Shown: positions 1-12,455, counted from the first letter of the stretch. The stretch is 64,000 nucleotides of DNA from Eonycteris spelaea (GCA_003508835.1 PUFA01000072.1:1426001-1490000); one strand, 5' to 3'. Program-made: numbers and translations. The notes: generated by a model not told the origin, from the sequence alone.

Positions 1-310
1 GGCAAGTGACTTAGCCTGCCAAAGCGTCAGCGTGCTCTCTCTTACGGAATGGTGCTGCCTTGAGCCAGCTTCCTGGGAGCCATGAGGACAGGATTTAAGC
101 AAAATGCCTGGCATGGTCCTCTTGTTACAGTTTGTTTTTTGATAATGAGCAGTGGACTCATGGGGAACACACATGTTCATCGTGGGGTGTCCTGAACTTC
201 TTGGCGTGGAATCATCCAAGTGCTACCAGCATCCACCCAAAAGGCAGTGTTTCCACTCCTACCCCCACCCCACGGCTGTGGAACTATAGACTCTACCTTG
301 ACAGCATCTA

Positions 311-349
<39 letters not shown>

Positions 350-372
350 GCGCGCGCACGCGCACGCACACA
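311..372. repeat. (CA)n/(CG)n microsatellite
   Basis: About 62 bp of alternating purine-pyrimidine: a CA run followed by CG and CACG units. Open frames here (His/Thr or Cys/Val runs) are artefacts. Alternating CA/CG of this length could adopt Z-DNA. Confidence 0.97.
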
Positions 373-826
373 GTAATTTTCAGGCGAGAGCTGAGCAACT
401 CATTTTCCCACCTAAAATTTATTCTCCCTCCTTTTGTTATTATAGGTTGGGGCAAAGACATAATAAACATCCTCTGAGTCAGGCAAAGAAAAACAACATG
501 AAATGTGATTTGAAACTGGGAGTAATCACTGTGTCTACAATTCTAAAAAAACAAATCAATCAAGGAGTGGCTTTTAGAGTCAGTCTTCAGTCACGCAGAA
601 GAGTCTAACTGCGTTAGGAAGAGGGGGTTACGCACACCCAACAAGTCACTTTTTTTTTCCCTCAAGTGCTGCTCTGCTTTTTTGGACGTCCTGTTCTCGT
701 TAAATTTCCATTAACCCCCAGACCCACTGGTCCTAGACCCAGGTGTAACCTCAATATCCCCCTTCTTGCTCCATCCAATCACTGAGTCCTGCAACTTCTT
801 TAAAACAACAGCAATAAAGTGCACGT

Positions 827-856
827 GTGTGGGGGTGGGGGTGGGGAGGGGGGTTC
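827..856 (+). repeat. G-rich tract, G-quadruplex candidate
   Basis: Four runs of four or more G separated by single T or A bases (GGGGG-T-GGGGG-T-GGGG-A-GGGGGG), the textbook intramolecular G-quadruplex pattern with one-base loops. Confidence 0.75.
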
Positions 857-1439
857 TGGTGGTGGGTTTGTGGTTAAAGAAATTTGGGACACGTGCCTTC
901 TATTTCCTGTCGTGGAGAATCCCCGGCATATGCATACATTAAAGGATTTGATACATCCTGCAATTAAAAAAATAAAAGGCACTTTAACCTAGAGTTTTCC
1001 AAAGGCATTTTGCATGGAACCCCTTTTCGCTGAGCTCCATCACAGTGTAAAGGAGGCCTGGGGTTCCTCGGCACACGGTTTGGGAACCACTGGCCTTCTG
1101 GCTCCCGTTGCAGGCCCTCGGCCTAGCACGCAAGCCCCTGCCTCTTCAGTTTCGCCTCCGTTCACGCTGTATGGCAACCTTCTTTCCCAACCGCAGACCA
1201 CCGCTCACATTTCCTCAGGTGTGTGAGGGTGTTCACGCCTCCATGCCCTCGCAGGAGCTGTTCCCTCAGGCTGGAGTGTGGTTCCCTCCCACGGGTGCCT
1301 CAAGGACTAGCTGAACTAGCTCCTGCTTCGGAAGCTTCCCAGGGTTTCTAACCAGAGCTGATTACTCCCTCAGTTGCACCAGCCCTGTACCTGGCACTCA
1401 CCTGTAGTACAGCACGTCTTTCTATGTATACTGACGAAT

Positions 1440-1560
1440 ATGTATTTCACATGCTGTCCCCCGTTGTAGGATGTGAACTTCTCGAAGGACAGACTGTGCT
1501 TTCTTTATTTTAGAATCAATGCCAAGCACAGGGCCTGGTACCCAATAGGTGTTTGCCGGC
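1440..1560 (+). mobile_element. L2 3'-end fragment
   Basis: The pattern 'aggatgtgaacttctcgaag ... gccaagcacagggcctggta ... aataggtgttt' resembles the 3' end of L2 LINEs. It is old and diverged. Confidence 0.6.
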
Positions 1561-1739
1561 TGGACTTCCTCTTGTCTTCTAGCCTATGTTCTTCATCTGT
1601 TTTTCTCATAAAAGTAATCTATGTCCATTGTGAGATTTAAGTATGCATACATATATATTTAAAGAAGAAATCCCATAATCCTAGAGGGATTAGGTGAATG
1701 ATCGCAAACTGGCATTAGCATAAGAAGGACCTATGTGAG

Positions 1740-2292
1740 CTTCTTAGAAACAGAGGAGCTCCTCTAAGCGCCCATCAACAGATGGGTGGAGAAGGAAGTG
1801 GCACATATATACAATGGAACATTACTCGGCCGTAAAAAGAAAGAGATCTTACCATTTGTGACAACATGGAGGGACCTAGGGGATATCGTGCTAAGTGAAA
1901 TAAGTCAGACAGAGAAAGACAACTACTGTACAATTTCACTTATGTGGAATCTAAAAAACAAAATTAATGAACAAACCAAACAGAAACAAACTCGTGGGTA
2001 CAGAGAACAAACTGATCGTGCCAGATGTGAGGGGGGGGGGGCTGGGTGAAAAAGGTGAAGAAATTAAGAACTACAAAGTGGCAGTTAGAAAATCATCATG
2101 GGGTTGTAAAGTACAGCATAGGGAATGTAGTCAGCACTATTGTAATAACTCTGCGTGGTGTCGGGTGGGCCCTGGACTCATCACAGTAATCATCACTTCG
2201 TAAGGTATATAAATGTCTCACCACTAAGCTGAACACCTGAAACTAGTATAATACTGAATGTTGACTCTAACTGAAAATTTAAAAAAAAAAAA
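1740..2292 (+). mobile_element. L1 3'-end fragment
   Basis: L1 end sequence with 'acaatggaacattactc', 'aagtgaaataagtcagaca', 'tttcacttatgtggaatct' and 'cacctgaaactagtataata', ending in a 12-bp A run (2281-2292). A G10 run interrupts it at 2031-2040. Strongly truncated at the 5' side. It is similar to the copy near 23.2-23.8 kb. Confidence 0.88.
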
Positions 2293-2399
2293 GATGCTCA
2301 AACCTCAGCTACCCACTCAGTTTCTGCCCCAGTGTGTGAGTGCACATGTGTTTAATAAACTTCCAGTTGATTCTAAAACACATCCGTCATTAAGAGTCA

Positions 2400-2680
2400 C
2401 TGCTTAGGTGATTGTCAATGTTTTTGTACCACAAACCAGCCTGTGATGAACATCTTTGTACGTAAATCTCTGTCTGTGGGTCTATTTATTGCCTCAGGAT
2501 AGATTCCTAGAAATGAAATTACTGAGCCACAGGGCAGGAAGGTTTTTAAGGCTGTTGGAACAGTTATTCTTCAGAAAGATCGAGCCACTCCCCCTCTCCC
2601 ACCAGCAGCTAATGAGGGTGCTTGTCTCATCACACCCCCATAATTATGGCTGCTTTAGACAAGATAGAATACAAGAATAG
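2400..2680 (-). mobile_element. Probable old L1 fragment
   Basis: Sequence such as 'gatgaacatctttgtacgta' and 'ctagaaatgaaattactgag' resembles L1 3' parts read on the opposite strand. The limits are approximate. Confidence 0.45.
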
Positions 2681-3329
2681 TTGCTATTAAATGTGAAAGA
2701 AAAATTGCCTAGCCGGGTGGTTTTTTAAGAGGGACATTTAGCAAGCTTTTGATGTATAATTACTGTTTCAGCAAGCTTAGGAACGCACAGGCTCATTATT
2801 TTATTTTTGCTCATAGTTGGTAATTTTGCCAACGTTGTGAGCACCCGTCATTTCATCTGTTTTCCTGGGCTCATGCTGCCTGTGTGTTTTCCTAGAAGAT
2901 CCTCTCTCTCTGTCTCCTTCCATTCCTTCCTCCCTCCCTAGATGCTCCCACCCACAGGGCAGACAGGGGCCAGCTGCCCACCCCTAGAACATTGCTCAAA
3001 GCTCAATGTTCTTAGTTATTATCCTATTTCACATTTTCTCTCTTTCTGCCTCCATCTAACTCTGACAGGCAAAGGTGGGCCTAGTAGAATTTCTCAGTCA
3101 GGACCTATCTGCACCTGAGCGAGAAGCCCTGCTGAGCCAGCCTTAGAATGGAACAGGCCACAGCTCCCTCCCCTGTGCCCAAGGACCAGAAGGTCTCCAG
3201 GAACTCCATTGGAGTAGAGGAAGAGAAGTTCCCAGGAGGAGGGAAAGTGGCTGACTAGTCCACGGACAAGAGCCATTCAAATGTTAAATGTGTTTGTCCT
3301 ATGACCCATGGTCCCAGGCTAGAAGTCAC

Positions 3330-3610
3330 ACCAGAGAATACTCACATGTGTGCATAATGCTGTTTGCAAAGACTTTCCCTGATGTTTGCAACTGGGAAGA
3401 GAGGGGAAGCCCACTAATGGGTAACTGGTTAAAAAAAGTGAAGGTCCCATCATCTTATGGATACCAGGCAGTTAAAAATAATGAGGCAAAAAGGAAAAAG
3501 ACAATCAGGCAGACCGGTATAGATGGCAGGAAAATATCTCCTATTAAATGAAAACATCAGGCAGAAGGAAAGTATGTTCAAACGATCCCGTTTTTGTGAA
3601 AGGAAATGCT
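3330..3610 (+). mobile_element. Probable old L1 (L1ME-like) fragment
   Basis: 'ctaatgggtaactggttaaa', 'cttatggataccaggcagtt' and similar words resemble old L1 3' ends read on the plus strand. No open frame is preserved. Confidence 0.55.
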
Positions 3611-4209
3611 TATTTTATTCAGCCAACATTTCATGAGGTCCTATTCCATGCCAGACACCACACATAGAAAGGCAAACCACACAAAGCCCCCAGGCCTTGT
3701 GGGACGTGCGTAGCCTGGGTTTGTAACGAAACAGAAGCAAGACTGAAAAGGAGTATTCACCCTGCATCTTTCTAGGCAGGTGGATGGGAGCGGCGACATG
3801 GTTCAAATGAAGATTTTCCTATTTTACTCTCTGAGCTTCTACCTTTAAAACATTTTTTTCCCCCACAATAAATATGCATTGTATTTGCAACTTAAAATAT
3901 AATAGAAAATGAGGACATTAAATAAAGGGGAAATGCGGCACTGGGGTCCCCACGGCATCCAGGGCCTGAGATGCTGCTCCGGGCCTTTCCTCTTCCAGGT
4001 TCCTCGGCCTGAGAGCTGGGACCGTACAGCGTCAGTGTCTCACTGGCTCACAGCTGTGCTTTCATTGCTGAGACGAAGGAGCCAGAGAAACAGAGGGAAC
4101 CATAGCGGGGGGAGTTTCGAGGTTACGCCAGCTCTTACGGGCCACAGGCCACAGGTCTCTCCAAGCAGTTTTTGCCACTTAAAGTGTGTGCAGACACGAT
4201 ACCTCTTCC

Positions 4210-4700
4210 TGTGAAAATGTTCAAGACTTCGGAAAAGTTACAAGAAATAGTGCAATAGACGTTCGCGTATCCTTCACCTAGTTTCACTGGTTGTTCACGC
4301 GTTGCCGTTCGCGCGCGCTTTTTCTTTCTACGTATTCATTTTAAGTTGGGCCGAATCATTTGAAATGTAAGTATTTCAGACATCGTGACGCTTTATTCCT
4401 GCTACCGAGAACGAGGACATCCTCCACAACCACAGTATATTATCGCTCTTGGGAAATGTAACGATACTATCTTAGTATCTAAAATACACTCCATATTCAG
4501 CTTTTCCCAAGTGGCCCAATGTCCTTTTATAGCTTCAATTTTTAAAAGTCTGGGATCCAATCCAGGATCATGTGTTGTATTTGGTTGTCCAGCCTTTTAG
4601 TCTTCGTTAATCTAGAGCAGTTCCTCAGTCCATTTGTTTTTTTCTGATGTGGAGAAAAGTCCAAGCCAATTGTGAAAAGTCCATATGCAATTACTTGGAT
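4210..4700. mobile_element. Old L1-like fragment
   Basis: Words such as 'ggatccaatccaggatcatg' and 'agagcagttcctcagtcc' recur in old mammalian L1-derived sequence. Orientation and family were not settled. A CpG-rich patch (GCCGTTCGCGCGCGC, 4303-4317) lies inside but is too short to be a CpG island. Confidence 0.4.
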
Positions 4701-4984
4701 ATCATACTTGAATTCTACACATTGTCCTGGTCCTAGAAATGTAATTTATTATGTCACCACTAGGTGGCGCTCTTGACAGGCCTTGACCCTCGGAAGCCCT
4801 TGAAAGGACAATTGAAGGCAAGCAAACTCGTTTTGCAGCCAACAGATAAGGCTCTGATTTGGTAAAGCATATGATGTTAGAAATGCCTGTACTTTATTTA
4901 TAAAGGTGGCGTCCTTTTGAGCATGACTTCTCACGTATCATTTATAATCATATTGTTCATAAGTATTCTGATCTAGTAGGACTG

Positions 4985-5090
4985 GGGGGAGGGGCGGGTC
5001 CTAAGAGTCCGCATTTCTAACAAGCTGCGGGGTGTTAGGGTGATTGTGATGCTGCTCGTGTGCAGACCGCCCACACTTTGAGGAAAAGGG
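4985..5090 (-). mobile_element. MER5A-like hAT fragment
   Basis: 'gcatttctaacaagctg ... gtgatgctgctcgtgtgcag ... cacactttgagg' resembles one end of MER5A, a non-autonomous hAT DNA transposon. Confidence 0.55.
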
Positions 5091-5214
5091 CATTAGAACA
5101 AGCACACGAAGAAACATTTATTTAGAATTAGGCGGCTTATTTTGATGTCATAATCAGCAACGAAGCTGGTCTCATCTACTGTTCCTCCCCTTCCTCCCTC
5201 CACCCCAGCCCTTT

Positions 5215-5735
5215 GACCTCTTTGCTCTGTACCTTAAGCTTTTGCTGTAGTCTCTCCCTCTGCCTGGAAAGCTCTTTCCTTCGATAGCCTTCTGTCCGGT
5301 TGACATGCTTGGCTCCCTCAAGCCTCACTCAAATCTCACTTCTTAATGAGGCTTAACCAGACCGTCCTATCAATACTGACACCTGCCCCCACCCCGGCTT
5401 CCTTTCCACCTGTTTGATTCCTTTTCCTATAACCCTCAGCACCCTCTCACATACCGTATAATCAATCTGCTTATTATGTTTATTGTTTACTTCTGTTTCC
5501 CCCTGCTAAATCTAAGCTCCATGAGGGTAGAGATTTTTTTGAATTTTCTTCACTGATATATCCCAAAAACCTATAACAGTATCTGGCACATAGTAGGTAC
5601 ACAAGAAAATATTCATGCATCTTAATGGGACCTTCAAGATAAGGAAGCCCAATCCCCTCATTTCGTTAATGAAGAAAAGAGCTCCAGGTCCTTGACAAGA
5701 CAAAGACTTGCCCAAGGTCACACAGACTGTAGGCC
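5215..5735 (+). mobile_element. L2 3' end followed by MIR-like sequence
   Basis: 5215-5605 carries a typical L2 3' arrangement: 'cctggaaagctctttcctt', then 'aatctaagctccatgagggt', then 'atctggcacatagtaggtac'. 5620-5735 resembles a MIR segment ('cttgcccaaggtcacacaga'). Confidence 0.75.
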
Positions 5736-6583
5736 TATTTTCCCTATTCTTCTAAACGAATATAATCAAAAACAGGACTTGTTTCTATTGGTTAATTTTT
5801 AAGCTACGATTTATTTTTTATTATTTGTGTTAGGCCTTTTTCAAAAAGGATCTGAAGTAGCCAACAAGATTAAAGTTCATATAAAATGGAACAGTTAGGC
5901 ATCAAAATGGAAGAGATATCATCTAAAGGAAGAGGGAGTCCACGTAATGGGCACTTGACAGCACTTAATTATTCTGATGGGTTGCAGAATTTGGCTCTAA
6001 ATTCTTTGGCATCCTAGTTAAACAGGAAGCACGTGGGACTGCGAATTGCTCATGGCTGACCCAAGAAAGCCCGAGCACTCAGCAGGGACACGTGCCCAGA
6101 ATACATTGGTATAGAACTCCGTGTAACATCTATTGGGCTCCAAACTGGCCAGTGATTACCAAGAAACCCAAAGTCATGGTTGAAGAATGTGGTTCTTTTA
6201 TCTGCGAAGACTAAGAGCTTGACATTAAAGCACATGATGGCTCTTATGGCACAAGTGAATTCTATTCTGATATTCTAACTGAAAATAAAGCTGAAAACTA
6301 GAGGATCTAGAAAAATACATAATTCAACATGTCTAGGAATATCTTTACAAATATCTGACGTCTTAAATCTTTGATGAACATTGAATTATAGGCAATTCAT
6401 GGATAGAATTTTCATACGTTCACAAATATTTAATGCGTTTTTACTATAAACATTTTCCTTTTCCCACTTCCCTGCAGGGCATTCCCCAGGCACAGATATC
6501 TCTAGGGCAGAGAGGACAGGAAGGGAAAGCACTTTTGTTTCTCCAAGTTGCATAAAGTATTTGCCAAGGTTTATCATGTGGCC

Positions 6584-6693
<110 letters not shown>

Positions 6694-6856
6694 CGTGTGT
6701 TTGGTAACTTCACCTCTTCTGGCCACTAAGAAGTTGTGCTCTACCACTGAGCAGGGACAACCACTGTGGGTCCCAGGCCCGGCGGGTCCCAGGTCTGGCT
6801 TTGATCCAGGCTCGCGGCCAGGGATTGGGCCCCCGATTTAGAATGTTACATTAGTG

Positions 6857-7140
6857 TCGTAGGGCGCCTGCGCCTCGAATATGTAAACATAACTCAGCTT
6901 ATGGTATCGTGCACGTGTGGCTGAATGCCACTCTTGTAGTCTGATACGTGTGGACCCCTGCGGTCCCCTGGGGAGCGGAAAGGGAGCACAAGAAGGGGAG
7001 CAGAAGAAGAGCAGAAACAGAAGTGCGCCCCCCGCGATAAAGTTGCTGCCTGGCTGTTTCGTTCTCATGACGGCTGCTCATGCATTCTTCCAACCGGGCA
7101 TCTCACCACCGAAACCTCCCCTTCTCTATTAGCTCGGCGC
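6857..7140 (+). mobile_element. Possible solitary LTR
   Basis: About 280 bp with higher CpG than its surroundings, beginning TGTCGTAGGGCGCC and containing GATAAAG, followed 50 bp later by 'catgcattcttccaaccggg'. Composition and layout resemble the U3-R-U5 of an old endogenous retrovirus LTR. No internal viral genes are nearby, and no clear target duplication was found. Confidence 0.35.
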
Positions 7141-7334
7141 TGACGATGGCTCTGTTTTCTACTGATGCCTTTTGAAAACCCAGTTCTTTTACAAGTCTCT
7201 GAATATCCATCAATATATTTGAATAAATGACATTTTATTTCTTATAAAGCCCTTGTCTTTTTTTTTTTAAAAAAATTTAAAGACTTCTCAAAGTTTTTGT
7301 TTGTTTGTTTTTGTTTTTGTTGTTTTGCCTGGTG

Positions 7335-8420
7335 CACTTAAAATTTTTGTCTTTCGTGGTCAAATACACATAATGAAATTCATTATGTCAACTAATTTTA
7401 AGGGTTCAGTGGCATTAAGTACATTCTCAGTATTGTACAACCATCACCACCATCCATCCCCATAACCCTTTTCATTTTGCAAAACTGAAACATTAAACAG
7501 TAAGCAAAACAATTCTCTTCTTTCAGCCCCTGGCAACCACTGTTCTTTCTGTCTCTACATTTTTGGCTGCTCTAAGTACCTCAAATAAGTGGCGTCACAT
7601 ACTCCTTGCCTTTTTGTGACTGACTTATTTCATTTAGCATAATATCCTCAAGTTTCACCCATGTCGTAGCATGTCAGAATTTCCTTCCTTTTTAAGGCTG
7701 AATAATATTCTACTATATGTTACACCACAGTTTGTTCATCCATTCACCTGTTGATGGATACTTGGGTTGCTTCCTGTGAATAATGCTGTCATGAATATAG
7801 GTGTACAAATATCTGTTTGAAACCCAGTTCTCAGTTCTTTTGGGAGGATACTCAGAAATGCGATTGTTGGATCATACAGTAATTCAATTTTTAATTTTTT
7901 GAGCAACCATTATGTTTTCCATAGCAACTGTACCATTTTACATCCTTACCAACAGTGATTGCACAACGGTTCCAATTTCTCCACATCCTTGCCAACATTT
8001 GTGATTTTGTTTTTTTGTTTTTTTGTTTTTTTGATAGTAGCCTTCCTAATGGGTATGAGGTGGTATCTCATTGTGATTTTGATTTGCATTTCCCTAATGA
8101 TTAGTGGTGCTGAATATCTTTTCACATGCTAATTGGCTATTTGTATATCCTCTTTGGAAATGTCTACTTAAGTCCTTTGCTGCCTTTTAATCAAGTTGTT
8201 TTATGGTTGTTGAGTTGTAGGAGTTCTCTATGTCTTCTCTTTTTTCTTTTAAACCGCCTACAGCGCCTGGTATTCCAAGGTGGTCTCCCATCCAAGTACT
8301 AGCCAGCCCAACCGTGCATAGCTTCCGAGACTCTATATCTTCTTGATATTAATCCCGGATCAGACATATGACTTGCAAATATTTTAATATATTTCTCGAG
8401 ATTTTTCTTCTGCCTGGTGC
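7335..8420 (-). mobile_element. L1 fragment (3' region, minus strand)
   Basis: Continuous similarity to the L1 3' portion on the minus strand. Plus-strand words include 'gaataatattctactatatg', 'tgttgatggatacttgggtt', 'ggtatgaggtggtatctcat' and 'gatttgcatttccctaatga'. A TTTTTTG triplet repeat lies at 8011-8033. The element is split by the 5S rRNA retro-insert at 8239-8330 and resumes with 'cttgatattaatcccggatc'. Confidence 0.9.
8239..8330 (-). pseudogene. 5' truncated 5S rRNA retropseudogene
   Basis: Minus-strand 8330-8254 matches the 3' two thirds of vertebrate 5S rRNA, from TCTCGGAAGCTA through GTACTTGGATGGGAGACC to GCGCTGTAGGCGG. An A-rich tail follows (8253-8239, seen as T-rich on the plus strand). 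The insert is flanked by near-identical 13-mers, CTCTATGTCTTCT (8226-8238) and CTCTATATCTTCT (8331-8343), which I read as target-site duplications. It sits inside an L1 sequence that resumes on the other side. These are the marks of L1-mediated retroposition. It lacks the 5' third of the gene and is not expected to be functional. Confidence 0.85.
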
Positions 8421-9654
8421 ACTTTGAAACAGAAAACACTGTGACCATGTCTTCCACGGAGCCCCCAGGGCCCTCTGCCACCGCCGCCCATCACAGATGC
8501 GTCACGGGCACAGAATGTTCTTTCTCCGGGAGGAGCCCAGAGAGAACGAACAACACTCTGCACCTTACTTAGCGAACGCCTTGCCGCAGGGTTCCTGGTG
8601 GAGCCACCACCCTCACGTCTCAATCTTCCGGGCCATTCCTACGTGGTCAAAACCTCAAATGCGAAATCTTCAAATGCCAAAGGGTTTCCTGAAATGATCC
8701 AAAGCATCATGATAAAGAGAAGGGTCCCCACTTTAGCTAACCCTGCCGGAGGAGCGTCCTGGGACCTGGGTTTGTGCTTGGTTCAGGGACGCCCACTTTG
8801 AATTCATGGCTGGTGATGTGACAGAGCTGCCAGAGTCCGAGTCGGATTCTGGCTTGGGGTTTGCCTTCTCTTGGGAAGGCACCAAAATCCATTCTTTTTT
8901 CTTTATCCAAGACCAGGCCCAGGCTCCTTCACAGTCCCAACGGCAGAAGGTTTTCTCGCGCTGCAAATTCTGGCCCAAACAACCCAAGCCCTGAGGAGGG
9001 GGGTGTTGGTTGTACCAGGAACGTGTGGAACAGTTTCTGGCACTAACCAGACCTTCCCGTGCCAAGAGGTTCCAGGAAAACGAGCACATCCCTGGACTGA
9101 AGGAAGTAAAGCAGCAATCGGGGATTTTTCCTAATGAATCCAATAAACTCTTGGAAAAATAATCCACCAAGGGTCAAATACAGATAGAAAACAACTTTGC
9201 AGGCATTGGAGGTGGATTTGTTTTTCCCCCTGAAGAGAAAAATAGAAAATATTCCATGCATTGATTCTCAAAATAAATAGCTGGAAATATAATACTCATC
9301 TATAAATATAAGAAATCTATAAACTTCAGTTTCATATTCTGGCTGAATGACTGGGGGCGGGGGAGAAAGGGAAAAGATAAAATGGAGGAGAAAAAGGAAG
9401 GGAAAGGGGGAAACAGAATGGACGACAGACGGGAGGGAGAACTTTAGAGAACATCAGAAAAGAAACATTGTAATATGATCAGAGAAAGATACACAAAACA
9501 CAAGAGAGCAAAGCATAGTGAGGGACTGAGCATGTTCCAAAGGTTGCTATTTAAAGGTAAATCGCCGTCGTCACGCCGTCTGATTTACATGCTCTCAGAA
9601 CGTGACAGGTCGGAGCTGCAAGGACATGAGTTCATCAGGGTCCAAGTCCTTCTG

Positions 9655-10095
9655 TTCTGGGTTGAATAGGGTCCCCCCCCCCCCGACCACCACCACCAAA
9701 TTCATGTCTACCCAGAACCCCAGAATGTGAGCTTATTTGAAAAAAACAAAGAGTCTTTGCAGATGTCATTAGTTAAGGGGGGCCCTAAATCCAAGGGCTG
9801 ACATCTTCACGAGAAGGCCATGTGAAGGCATAGACGCACATACGTATGGAAGGCCATGTGACAACAGAGGTGGGCGGGAGGGGGCCGTCGGTGATGCTGT
9901 GCAAGCCAAGGGACCCTAAGGATGGTCAGCAACCACCAGAAGCTGGAAGAAGCAAGGAAGGGTTCTTCCCTAGAGACTTGAAGGGACCACGGCAGAGCCG
10001 ACACCTTGCGTCTGGATTTCTGCCCTCCGGAAGCTGTGGGAGAAGAAATTTCAGTTGTTGTGTCTGGTGACTTGCTACGGCCATCCTAGGAAATG
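9655..10095 (+). mobile_element. MaLR LTR (MLT1A-like)
   Basis: It follows the order of the MLT1 LTR: 'ttgaatagggtccccc', 'aattcatgtctacccagaac', 'gtctttgcagatgtcattag', 'gggccctaaatccaa', 'gaaggccatgtgac', 'accaccagaagctggaaga', 'ccgacaccttgcgtctgga' and 'cagttgttgtgtctggtgac'. It has no coding capacity. A C-run expansion lies at 9672-9684. Confidence 0.85.
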
Positions 10096-10854
10096 AGCAC
10101 ACCTCCTTGTGTGCAGGAGAAAAACCTTAGGATGTGTGGCATCTCCCAAGTCACAGAATCACCTGCTAGCCAATCTCCTAATCCAACTGCCTTTTACTTT
10201 CCTTTAATACTTTTATTTGCTTTCCAGCATCCTTCATCCTCTGTGGACATGGGAATCAATTTTCTCTTCTATTGTCAAAGTTCATTTTGAAATAAAGATT
10301 CATTTTCCATAGCACTATGAAAGCTCAATAAGGGGCTTTTGAAATACTTTGAACTATGACATTTTTCAATAAATTAACTGCCTGGTTTTTTTTGTTTAGT
10401 ATTCCAAAACAGTTGAATATTTATTACTTTTGAGAGATGAGGGCTCTTTTAAACACTGAAATCACCATTTATTCTTTTCTTCTGAGCAATTTTTTGAAGC
10501 CAAAGTCCAGCCTGGGGGTATTGGACCTTTGATATCAAATGGATTAGCGACACTTTTGGGGTTTCAACTGACATCAGATCATGGCACATACATGAGGTTT
10601 TTAAAATTATTTTGTAGTTCTTAACCCTTTTTTGGATCATGTCTCTGAGACTCTGATAACAGCTACGGACTCTCTCCTAGCAAATTGTGTACCCTCATTT
10701 TTTGCACCTAGTCTCAGGGGGTTCACAAACACTATGCCCTGTCCCCAACCCCCATCCTGTGGTCATCGCTGTGGAGACTGTACATTGTGAGGAAAAAAAG
10801 GGGTTCTATGGAAAGTAGCCTCACAGGGCGATCTGATCATAAATTCCTAACTCA

Positions 10855-11255
10855 GTTGGGCAGGTCATGGTGGGTAGGCACACCCCAGGTATATAACTTT
10901 TGTAGTAAAAGGTCTGTCTTTGCCTTAAGCAAGCCTTGCCCATTGTTTTTGCGCATCTAGGTTATCACACCTTTGAACATCTAGGTAACCACCCTCAAGA
11001 GAGCACATGACCTTGTCAACCATCCTGTAATCCAATGCCTGCGTTGCTTTCTCCCACCTTTATGTAATCTTCCTTACCTTTCCTCCTTAATTTCAAATGC
11101 ATTTTAAAAAGCTGCAAAACCGTTATTCTCTGGAGCATTTGAGATCTTGTTTCCCGACACATGTCATCAGTTTGGCTCAAGTAGACTCTTACAGAAATTC
11201 TCCACAGGTTTGGATGTTTCTTGCACTGATACCTCAAATAGCCTGGTGGGCAGGC
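10855..11255 (+). mobile_element. LTR-like dispersed repeat, copy A
   Basis: This region shares an ordered set of words with 16735-17325: 'attgtttttgcgcatctagg', 'aaccatcctgta', 'gctttctcccacctt', 'aaaaccgttattctctggag', 'catcagtttggctcaa' and 'cacaggtttggatgtttctt'. The layout, ending in a U5-like 'gtttggatgtttctt', suggests an old ERVL or ERV1 LTR. The family name is not known to me. Confidence 0.55.
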
Positions 11256-11529
11256 ATCTCTCTCCAGTTCACCTTTGCGCTTGAGCCACATGGGCTAAGC
11301 AAGGACCCAAACCGGCCGATGGCAGAAGTTTTCTGTCATGCTAATGACGCTGGTGGAGTCTTAAAAACAGCCGTGCTCACGAGCTGAGTTCTTGCTGAGT
11401 GACTTTCGGAGACCCTCCCCTCAGATGCTCGAAGACTACTGAGTCAAGCCAGTGGGAGTTGGCAGAATTTCCTGGGGGACAACAGTGGCTTTTTGAAGAA
11501 GACTCATTGAATCCTAGGGCTGGAAGGGA

Positions 11530-11775
11530 CCTATCAGCTGTCTTCCTGCTATTTCTCTAAGACACCATCCGCTCCCTGGCCTCAGGGCCTTGGCACAAGC
11601 ACCCCCTTTGTTGGCCATGTTCCCTGCTCCACCTTTCCCGCCTAGTACTCTCTACCTGCCTCCAGGTCTTTGGTTAGACCTTTCCTGGTTCCCCAAAGTC
11701 TGTGAGGAGCCCCTTGCTTTGGATTTCTCTATCACGGTCATTGTCCTACTATTTGTACGTGGCTCTCGACTCATC
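11530..11775 (+). mobile_element. L2 fragment
   Basis: 'ctggcctcagggccttggca', 'tgccxxxcaggtctttggtt'-type spacing and 'tgtgaggagccccttgcttt' follow the 3' region of L2 LINEs on the plus strand. The family call rests on word order only. Confidence 0.5.
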
Positions 11776-12269
11776 TGCATCTCTACTGCACTGCATGTTG
11801 CAGGAGCAAGGGGTCACGTGATTTTCATAATCTCCTTACCAACAATGTCAGGAAACAGCATGATAGATGCAAGCCCATTAGGCAAAACGATTCCCAGTAC
11901 CTATGGCGGCTCATGCCATCTTATGAAGCAAGCTGACTGCCCTTTCATCCCGGGAGGGGTGAGCCCATATCACCTGAAGGGAATACTCCTGCAGAAGCGA
12001 GTGGGCCCATTACATTGTTTACTGCTTTGGATTTTACAGCTCTTAACGAGCACGTGCATGCCACTTGGCTGCCCCATCCCTTTTGGGGAAGCGGAGATTC
12101 GTTGTCTTGCTGGCACCCAAGGTGTTGCTTCTGTCTGTTAAGTTCCCTTAATAAACTCTCGGTATGATTCTGGAGTTGTCAGCTTCTTTTATTGGTCTCT
12201 CGGCCCTAGGAAATTTTCCCAATAAAGCTGTTGGGTAAACAAATGGATAACTGGCTGGTTCAATGCAGG

Positions 12270-12455
12270 GTTTCTCAACCTTGGAACTATTTGCAATTTG
12301 AACTTGATCGTTTTTGTTATGGGGTACTGTCCTGTGCATTGTAGGACATTTAAACAGCATCCCTGGCTTCTGCCCACCGATGCCAATAGCACCCCCATTC
12401 AGGTGTGACAACTAAAACTGCCCAGTGACCTCTGAGAGACAAAATCACCCTGGTA
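12270..12455 (-). mobile_element. MER20-like hAT element
   Basis: 'agggtttctcaaccttggaa ... gtactgtcctgtgcattgta ... agcatccctggcttctgccc ... gtgacaactaaaactg ... caaaatcaccctggt' is the full order of MER20, a non-autonomous hAT element of about 219 bp, in reverse orientation. Confidence 0.8.

Noticed and set aside
11590..12141. 183-codon open frame on the plus strand
   Set aside because: It begins in L2-like sequence and shows no recognisable protein. No splice or promoter context.
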